A DNA stretch of 64,000 nt, taken from NCBI RefSeq assembly GCF_001540865.1, contig NC_033631.1, positions 248,001-312,000 on the forward strand, in the 5' to 3' direction. Of this stretch, positions 56,861-64,000 are shown piece by piece; position 1 is the first letter of the stretch, and the number at the start of each line of letters is the position of its first letter. Below the pieces are notes generated by a model. The model was not told the origin of the DNA. It did no database searches and saw only the letters and a program-made list of their open reading frames with translations. This DNA comes from Ananas comosus (lineage: Eukaryota > Streptophyta > Magnoliopsida > Poales > Bromeliaceae). The position numbers and the translations under genes are program-made.

Positions 56861-58761
56861 CACTTGCAGAGGTGATGAAGCATATTGTATGTACACTTTA
56901 CCGCCCTTCATCTCGCCCATGCTACCCTCTGTAATTAATGCAATTCACTCTGGTCTTAATGACCTACTTCTCATTCAATCCTAACAAGTTTTATCTCATT
57001 TGTTGCAGGTTTACTTCCCTTTTTTCTGGATACTGCTCCTTTTTGGATAACGCAAGAGCTAGCAGTCAGGTTCATATTTAACTTAGCAGACTCAAAAGAA
57101 TTTTATATTTTTCACCCTTAATTTACAGTTTGGATACATAAATTAGAAGTAACGTGCTGCTCACAGGACTTGTGTGATTGAAAAGATAGGATTATATCCG
57201 ATTAGCTAATGCATCTGTCGAGCACCTACCTTCCATATCTAAATTAGAAGTTAAATAAATTTCTAGCTAGTGGCAAAGGGCTTGGTGGTTGGTACCCGAG
57301 ACCCAAGTTCCAATCCTAGTTGATTCACATTTCCAGCTAAGTTTATTTCTAAATGAAATAAACGAAGCGGGTAGCGTGCTACCTATCTCTCAAAAAAAAA
57401 AAAAAAAAAAAAATTTCTGTCTCAAGACATCTCTTGCTCTTCATTTCACATGCTAGGCCTGAACATTGAAGCAATGGATTAGTCATGTAAGACAAACAAT
57501 TTATAATGATTATTATAAATACTTTCTACAACTAAACATGACTACTTGTCCAGTAATTTTTTTCCAGGGGAAATTAGAGAAGCGCGACAAAGCATTCGAG
57601 TTGTTTTAAGGTATTGAGTATTAGGACATCCTTCGTCTTACTGCATGCATGTGTTCTTCTATTTTCTTGGTGCAGGTTTAGAGAAAGACTCCATGTAGTA
57701 TTGCATTTTCTTTCTTTTTATTTTCTATTGCCAGATGAGTGAAAAATGTGTAAGAAAGAAATTATCCTCTTTTGGAGCAAATTAAGAGGTTAAGCTTAAA
57801 TGCTTCAATTTTGTTTCCCCTCACTTTATCTGCATTTATCCTAAAGATAATTTAACATTGTTTGATTCCTGCACAAGTAACAAACCTCATCGCATGGTGA
57901 GCTTGTTCTGTTTGTGTCTTATCTGATGAAGTTGTTAAGCTTCTTTGAAGTAGCTTAAACACCTAATTTGGAAACTGTTTATTTCAAGCTATGTTTACTT
58001 AGCAGCATAACAAGCACCCAGGTTAAACTTGTGAACTTAATTTCTGTGGTATAAATTATACTTTAAATATTGTTAAACTTATTTTAAGCTTCTAGTGCAG
58101 GTTGCATCGACATTTGGAGTAAATTTGGTAGGTGTGCTCTGTCGAAAAGGCTCGGTCAGACTCTTTGTGAAAGGAAAACGAGGCTACACTACAGAAGGCA
58201 CGAACTTAACAACCATATTCAGCAGCTACCAGATTTTAATCTCTTTATCAATTTTTTTGAAAAAATAAAATTTAATTTTCTAATGCCTTGAAGATAGAAA
58301 AACACATTCAGAATTGAACCATTTTGGCGGTTGTTGTTCATGTTTCAGTTCAGTCTTCAATCTAAGTTTGGTTTTGATTCAGATTTTTCGGACATTAGTG
58401 CTTTTCAAGTGTTCATTTTCTGTCTATACTGAACACACTCTATTGAAGAGCTCCTCATTTTTTCTTTTTTTTTTAAAAAAATTTACACCCTCTTAACTTT
58501 TCTATTCAGCTATTTCAGTTAATTAAAGTGAAAACTTTGTTAATTTTAATGGTATTATTTTTTTCTATAATTTAATGCTTCAATAAAATTATTTTTAGTA
58601 GTTTTTTTGTGTAACCAAACACCACACATTATGTGCACTGAGAAACAATTGCCTGTACCCAGTGTACACATATATGTGCACCGCACCAGTATATGATCCC
58701 ATATGTTTGATCTAAAATATCTAAAGAGCCTATACTGGAAAAATTGTGATTTTTTGAAAAG
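56861..58761 (+). other. 3' flank of NLR4: possible spliced 3'UTR
   Basis: Closely matches the second module after NLR2 (26225-27330). Acceptor-like TTGTTGCAG|GTTTAC (ends 57009), TTGGTGCAG|GTTTAG (57675) and TAGTGCAG|GTTGC (58100). Contains a SINE at 57265. No convincing coding frame. Confidence 0.45.
57265..57410 (+). mobile_element. SINE, youngest-looking copy
   Basis: A-box-like AGTGGCAAAGGGCTTGGTGG, B-box-like AAGTTCCAATCC, hairpin GGTAGCGTGCTACC and a pure A tail. Target duplication AAATTTCT (57257-57264 and 57411-57418). The matching NLR2 flank near 26460-26480 lacks it. Confidence 0.9.
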
Positions 58762-58957
58762 GGTAAACTTCAAATTGCCTCCCTGTGGTTTAACTTATTT
58801 TTATTTTATCATTCAATGGTTTAAAAAATTATATTTAATTATTTTATGTTTTAGCGTATTTTTTACTTTGTCATTCTATCATTATTTTCAAAATCTTTTT
58901 ACTTTACCGTCCTGTTGGACATAAAATTTTTTGTTGAAACAAAAATTAAATCACGTA
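58762..58957. mobile_element. F-family element, left part
   Basis: GGTAAACTTCAAATTGCCTC and CCCTGTGGTTTAACTTATTT at the left; breaks off near AAATTAAATCACG without a right end. Confidence 0.6.
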
Positions 58958-58985
58958 GATATCGATTGAGCAGTTTTGAGATTTA

Positions 58986-59206
58986 GGCTTCGTTTGAAAT
59001 TACGGGGAGATTGCGCTACGTGCGGTGAGAAAGTACGATAAAAAATATCTTGTTTGTTTTCATATGTAATATTACGTTTCGCATATCGTAATTAGTCGAT
59101 TATGATATATTTTCTATGGTCCCATCGGAGAACGCAGAAGTGTATCCCTATATGCTTTTATTCCAACTCCATTTTATCAAATAGAACCTCAATACCAAAC
59201 TAAGCC
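58986..59206. mobile_element. Tourist-like (PIF/Harbinger) MITE
   Basis: TIRs GGCTTCGTTTGAAATT and, inverted, GGCTTAGTTTGGTATT, flanked by TTA (58983-58985 and 59207-59209). Matches 11561-11786. Confidence 0.9.
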
Positions 59207-60596
59207 TTAGTGGTAGAAAAAGAATAAAAGTTTTTGATTTATAAAAAGTCAGTGTCAAATTTATTTATTTATTTATTTATATACATAGGACATTTAAATA
59301 CAAAAGATGCAGCCAATAATTAATTCCCTTAATATGTAATTACTTCTATGTAATTTTTCAATTCGTAACTTTTTAAAATCCAAGCCCAATTCAATTAATA
59401 TGATCTACAACAATAAAGGGATTATATATAAAAAATTACATGATTTATAAAAAATATATATTTCTGTAACATCAAGTAAAATAAAAAATCAGTGACTGCC
59501 TATAACGCATCGGTAAAATACTAGATTAAATTTAAGCTAATATAAGAAAAATTTTTGTAAATATTCGTCTTTTCTCTTTCTCTCTCTAACTTCTAAAAAT
59601 ATATTCGTCTTTTCTCTTTCTCCTTCTAACTTTTAAAAATTTATATATTTTCTGCCTCGAAGTTTCAAGTTGATGTACTTTGTCTCCGCCGTCAGAATTC
59701 TGTCACTGTCCCATCTTTTTCTTATAATTTATGACGGGATATGTCCGTAAAAATATATTAAAAAGCTAAATTTTTTTCCGTAGAATTGAGTAACGGTAGT
59801 TTTGTCATTTCACCCACTTCAATAACATTGTAATTCTCTTAAAAATATCTGAAATTTTTAAAGGCAAAACATAGATTTTTCATAAATCAGAAAAAAAAAG
59901 AAAGAAAAGGTGAGTATTTATATAAGAGTTTTATGCATTTTAGCCTTGGTTTTAATCTTAATATCTCTATCACAAAATTTTAGAAATGTGATGTATATGA
60001 TGTACTTATATATATGTAGGCAATAATTTGCCTTGTGACTACTTTGTAAAGTTTGTATGGCCAAAACCCAATCTAGTATATGTCATCTACCCCAATAAAC
60101 ATACAATGTATTAAAATTTCTAAGGTTTAAAATATTTTTACTATAGCATTAAGTAGTCTCAAAACTTTGTAAGAACTTGCAAAACGTGGATAAAGAACTA
60201 CTTAGATTTTAATTCTTAAGACAAAAAAAAAAAGAGAAGTACAGAGACCCTCTGAACTTTAGTTTTGCAGTAAATAAGACATCGAAACTTTTAATTTTGA
60301 TAATTAAATTTTGTAAATTTTATTATATTGTTAATTTCTGAACTTTTGGTAGAGTTTTACTTTACTCTCTAAACTCATAAAATGAACATCTAATGCTCTA
60401 AACTCTAAATATTTCATACATATTACTTTTTCCGTCAGTTTTCGGTTAACATAGCTTGACGGTAAACTGATGGAAAGAATAACATGAATGAAACATTTAG
60501 AGTTTAGAGTATTAGATGTTCATTTTATGAGTTTGGGGGGTAAAGTAAAACTCCACCAAAAATTTAAAAAGTAACAGTGCTATTTATCCTATAGAA
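59207..60596. other. Upstream segment of NLR5, paralogous to 11400-13690
   Basis: Same order of words as the segment before NLR2, without the Tourist-like MITE, family-E element or LINE inserted there, so it preserves their empty sites. A 40-bp tandem duplication lies at 59561-59640. No gene. Confidence 0.7.
59561..59640. repeat. 40-bp tandem duplication
   Basis: Two adjacent copies starting ATATTCGTCTTTTCTCTTTC differ at three or so positions. Not present at the other copies of the segment. Confidence 0.9.
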
Positions 60597-60822
60597 CTAG
60601 GCTGGAATACTATCAATAGCACAAAGTTGTTGGTGCTATTAGCTTTTTAGCCCTTAGATTGAGAAATGTGCGATTAGCATGATGTGGACTCCCCAAGATT
60701 AAGTGGGTGGTTGGTTGAATAGCATAATCTAACGGGTAAAAATAATTAAAAAAATTAATCTAACGGCAGAAAACTTGATAGCACTAAGTGCTTGGTGCTA
60801 TCGATAGTATAGTAGCCGGACT
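60597..60822. mobile_element. D-family MITE upstream of NLR5
   Basis: Ends TAGGCTGGAATACTATCAAT and, inverted, GTCCGGCTACTATACTATCG. Inner GGTGCTATTAGC and CTTGGTGCTATC. Non-coding. Confidence 0.75.
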
Positions 60823-60840
60823 CTTATCCTATATATTTTA

Positions 60841-61113
60841 TTTTTTTTTGATTAAACAGGGATATACCCTATTTGAAAGAGTAGCTAGTAGGTAGGGACA
60901 AAGGCAATTTAATACACAGGTCAAAACCCTAATCTGAACACTAATAACAGAGGAGTATTTGTTAAAGAACTCCCCTGACAAAATACTCTTCCCTCAACCC
61001 AAAATAAAATAAATCCCAAAACAGAAGAGATCGTTGCAAAGAGAAAGGAAGCTAGCTTGTTAGAGCCGACTCCCATAGCATGGCGGCCTCGCAGATTCTT
61101 ATTAAAATATATA
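60841..61113 (-). mobile_element. 5'-truncated LINE 3' end, minus strand, with 23-bp target duplication
   Basis: Left side has poly-T then GATTAAACAGGGATATACCC, the complement of the shared LINE 3' end. A perfect 23-base direct repeat flanks it (60818-60840 and 61114-61136). Confidence 0.92.
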
Positions 61114-61162
61114 GGACTCTTATCCTATATATTTTAATATACACTATTGTTTTGGTAGAGTT

Positions 61163-61300
61163 CTTTTTTTTTTTGAAAAATAAATAGCATATTATTTATT
61201 TCGTTTATTTTAATTAGAAATAAATTTAACTGAAAATATAAATCAACTGCAATGATTCAAACTCGGGATCTTAGATATCAACAACCAAACCCATTACAAA
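61163..61300 (-). mobile_element. SINE upstream of NLR5
   Basis: Poly-T, AGCATATTATTTATTTCG, and TTCAAACTCGGGATCTTAG on the minus strand. Flanked by AGAGTT (61157-61162 and 61301-61306). The right flank AGAGTTAATTAAAGTTCAGA is the same as that of the SINE before NLR3. Confidence 0.8.
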
Positions 61301-61377
61301 AGAGTTAATTAAAGTTCAGAGGCTCTTTGTACATTTTCCCCTTGTACGATCTATAAACCTCTATTATTGGTTATGCA

Positions 61378-62075
61378 GACCGTAATTTCTCCCTCGGGAA
61401 GGGTGTGGAGTGGGGTGGGGCCGGATAGATTCCTCTGTCGGCAGTAATTGAGTTTCGTTGGCTGTCACAGAAGGCAGACAAATTTGACCAGTAAGTCTTC
61501 TCTACGAAACACTTCCATTTCATTTCCTCCCCTCTTCCCAGAAGCATTCAAGAAATTACTCCTCCCCAGTTTTTTATTCTTTTGGTATGTCCTAGCTATA
61601 TGCTTGTTAAAAATTAATTTGAAACAAACTGTTTATCTCAAGAAGCTTAACTTGCTTGCTACCGAATTAAAGTGGGCATATTTTGATTTAGTGTTTGATT
61701 TCTCAAAAAATATTTTTGAAAATAATTTATTTATTTTTTTATTTAGCTTGTTTAGTTTCTAAATTTTATCCTAAAATTGTCTTCCCTATTCAAAAAATAA
61801 AAATTATATTTTTTTTCCCCGAAAAACATGGACTGGTTTTCAAATTTTTATTTTCAAAAAAAAGAAAAAAAAAAGAAAATTGGGGAATCAACACACCCAC
61901 TTAATTAGTGGGGGGCTTAATTTTGTTGTCGAATAAAGCAGTCATGCTTTATTTATTTCTCCTCCTAAATCTTTCTTCCTCTTCGTCCAACTGTTTCACT
62001 CCAGGAGTTTGATCAATTGCCCGATCGAGTAGTGGTGAGGTAGTAGGAGCTCGAGCTATTAGGAGGATCGTAATA
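61378..62075 (+). promoter_or_regulatory. NLR5 leader: candidate non-coding exon and 5'UTR intron
   Basis: The exon-like block (61378-61490) has CTCCCTCGGGAAGGG, GGCAGTAATTGAGTTTCG and GGCAGACAAATTTGACCA, then a donor GTAAGTC at 61491. The intron would run to the acceptor TTTCACTCCAG (ends 62004). Then GAGTTTGATCAATTGCCCG leads to the ATG at 62076. Best preserved example of the leader in the window. Confidence 0.6.
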
Positions 62076-64000
62076 ATGGCTTTACCTTTCATTGCCGAAT
62101 CGGTGGCGTCGGCGATCATCGACAATCTTGTTGGCACATGCTTATCCTACCTTGAGGTGTACCCGGCGACCAGCGGCATGCAGTACGAGCTCGAACGGCT
62201 GCAGCAGGCACTTCCGCAGGTCCAGGCAGTTCTGACTGCAGTCGAGGAGGGTGCGCCGGTCATGGCACAGAACAAGGCGCTGGATACGTGGCTGTGGCAG
62301 CTCAGAGACGCCGTGGAGAATGCGGAGGACGTGCTCGACGAGCTCGAGTACTACGAGTTACAGAAGAAGACTACACGAGATCGAGATGACAAGGTGCGTG
62401 GTATTCTATCTAACTGCAAGAGAAAGTTTGATAGTTTCGTTAATCGTATCTTTAGCGATGACACACTGAGGCGGTTGAGGGAGGCCGTCAAGGGGTTGGA
62501 TCGGGTCATTGCCGGTATGGGGCCACTCCTTCATCTTGTTGCTGGGTTATATGGCTCTGGCGTTAAGCGTCAGAACCTCGAGGAAATTAAGAATGCTCGC
62601 GAGACTAGCTCCTTGCTAACCGAAAGTGAGGTGCTCGGACGAGACGAGGAGAGGGACCTGATAGTTGAATGGCTTATCAAACCGGGAGATGCCGATGTCA
62701 ATGTCTCCGCTTTTACAATTGTTGGTATGGGCGGGCTCGGGAAGACCACTCTTGCTCAACTAGTCAATTGCGACAAAAGGGTGCGAGAGTACTTCGACCC
62801 GATTATGTGGGTCTGCGTTTCTCTGGACTTTGATGCAGCTGCGATAACAAGAAAGATGTTAGACAACTCTTGCTCAACTAGTCTAAATGCACTCCATGAG
62901 ATTGTTAAACAGAAACTTACATCGAAGAGGTTTTTGCTTATACTAGATGATGTTTGGAACGATGATAAAATGACAGAGTGGGAGAAATTGGTTACTCCTT
63001 TGAAATTCGGACAGAGAGGAAGCAAGATCCTGTTGACAACTCGAATGGATTCAGTTGCGAATATGGCGGCAAAAGTGATGAAATGCAAACGAGAATCATT
63101 AAATCTAAATAAGTTGGAGGAGAGCGACTATATGTTGCTTTTCAATAAGCATGCATTCCTCGGTGTGAATCCTGATGATTATAAAAACTTGCAACTGATT
63201 GGCGAACATATAGCGACGAAACTTGGAGGATGCCCATTGGCCATAAAGGTCATGGGAGGAATGCTGAACTCCTGCATGGACTATGAATATTGGAAGAAAA
63301 TCCTGGAAAAAGACAACATGAAATTACAACAAGGAAACGACGGCATCATGACAGTTTTAAGATTAAGCTACGATCACTTATCCACAAACTTACAACTCTG
63401 CTTTAGATATTGTAGTTTATTTCCGCAGGATCATATGTTTAAGAGGAAAAAGTTGGTCAATATGTGGATTGGTTCGGGTCTGATTCCACAATCTATTTGT
63501 GGAAGGCAAAGGCCAGAGGATATCGGAAAGGAGTATTTAAATCTTCTGACAAGAAAATCATTCTTTACTTGCGAAACTAGTGATAATGGGCGGAAAATTA
63601 CCAAACAGTATTTTATGCACGATCTGCTGCATGACCTAGCACAATCTGTTTCTCTAGGGGAATGCATCAGAGTAGGAGGTGATGTTGCAGGAATTACTAT
63701 TCCACGGACAGTTCGACATTTATCTGTTAAAATGGTCAATCTTCTTTCCTTCAAAGAGATCTCCAATCTTAAGAACGTGCGCACTCTTGTCATTTATGTT
63801 AAAGAGGATAATAAGCATAATGCAGATCATGCACTTCAATTTCTCGAGGTTATAAAAAGGTTTAAAAAGTTACGCTTATTGATCTTATATGTGAATTTTT
63901 ACTCTCATAAACTGCCCGATGCACTTAGTAGCTTGATACACCTCCGCTACCTATCTTTTTCACAAGGGGAAGTTGTGAATGAAAGTATTGAATATGATGG
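62076..64000 (+). CDS. NLR5: CC-NB-ARC-LRR disease-resistance protein, cut by window end
   Basis: Reading from ATG of MALPFIAESVAS the frame stays open to the window end (641 codons). The CC domain has NAEDVLDELEYYEL. NB-ARC: P-loop GMGGLGKTT (about 217), WVCVSLDFD, LLILDDVW, GSKILLTTR, GGCPLAIK, CFRYCSLF and MHD (about 514), then the first LRRs (LPDALSSLIHLRYL). Between RNBS-A and kinase-2 the residues NSCSTS replace the usual SSxSFGDK; the DNA there repeats an 18-base piece of the P-loop region. Otherwise no damage is visible. The rest of the gene, including the shared LRR intron, lies outside. Confidence 0.93.
   Translation, partial: MALPFIAESVASAIIDNLVGTCLSYLEVYPATSGMQYELERLQQALPQVQAVLTAVEEGAPVMAQNKALDTWLWQLRDAVENAEDVLDELEYYELQKKTTRDRDDKVRGILSNCKRKFDSFVNRIFSDDTLRRLREAVKGLDRVIAGMGPLLHLVAGLYGSGVKRQNLEEIKNARETSSLLTESEVLGRDEERDLIVEWLIKPGDADVNVSAFTIVGMGGLGKTTLAQLVNCDKRVREYFDPIMWVCVSLDFDAAAITRKMLDNSCSTSLNALHEIVKQKLTSKRFLLILDDVWNDDKMTEWEKLVTPLKFGQRGSKILLTTRMDSVANMAAKVMKCKRESLNLNKLEESDYMLLFNKHAFLGVNPDDYKNLQLIGEHIATKLGGCPLAIKVMGGMLNSCMDYEYWKKILEKDNMKLQQGNDGIMTVLRLSYDHLSTNLQLCFRYCSLFPQDHMFKRKKLVNMWIGSGLIPQSICGRQRPEDIGKEYLNLLTRKSFFTCETSDNGRKITKQYFMHDLLHDLAQSVSLGECIRVGGDVAGITIPRTVRHLSVKMVNLLSFKEISNLKNVRTLVIYVKEDNKHNADHALQFLEVIKRFKKLRLLILYVNFYSHKLPDALSSLIHLRYLSFSQGEVVNESIEYD

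Overview
The window is nuclear DNA of a flowering plant, very probably a monocot. It has spliced genes with GT..AG introns, GC-rich coding sequence in AT-rich flanks, CC-type NLR immune-receptor genes with no TIR-type ones, and a dense load of plant transposons (L1-type LINEs, tRNA-like SINEs, Tourist-like and hAT-like MITEs, a copia-type solo LTR). I cannot name the species from sequence alone. One ambiguous base (N) lies at 5373.

Layout. A single-exon RING-H2 gene (372-989, +) stands at the left edge, tail to tail with the first NLR (NLR1, 1281-7430, -). From about 7.9 to 20.9 kb lies a transposon-rich block with a 5-kb degenerate LINE (13.69-18.68 kb). Then follow, all on the + strand, NLR2 (21186-25274), a broken NLR start (36144-36242), NLR3 (39898-44796), NLR4 (53055-56860) and NLR5 (62076 to beyond the window end). 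The spaces between them are decayed duplicates of one another: the same 5' leader, upstream and 3'-flank modules recur, each carrying its own set of later insertions. This allows empty and filled insertion sites to be compared inside one window.

All five NLRs have the same plan: an N-terminal coiled-coil (Rx-type) domain with an EDVID-like motif, an NB-ARC domain with P-loop, kinase-2, RNBS-B, GLPL-like (usually GGCPL) and MHD motifs, and a long LRR region. NLR1-4 share a phase-0 intron position inside the LRR region. NLR2-5 are close paralogues; NLR1 is more diverged and inverted. Each copy has its own lesion or novelty: NLR1 has an extra 2.34-kb intron in the CC region and a 75-bp stop-free LRR intron; NLR2 has a 10-residue tandem duplication; NLR3 has lost about 50 residues of LRR; NLR4 has a G-to-T change at the shared splice donor; NLR5 carries an 18-bp copy of its own P-loop region.

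Inferred but not proven: the NLR2-5 type genes have a non-coding first exon and a 5'UTR intron, and possibly a spliced 3'UTR. Other signals are a six-copy 12-bp palindrome array with paired 20-21-bp spacing inside a 2.3-kb non-coding TG..CA element, a cluster of nested palindromes upstream of NLR2, LINE 5' monomers of 57 bp that stay in one reading frame, and a conserved 3' hairpin shared by four LINE insertions.
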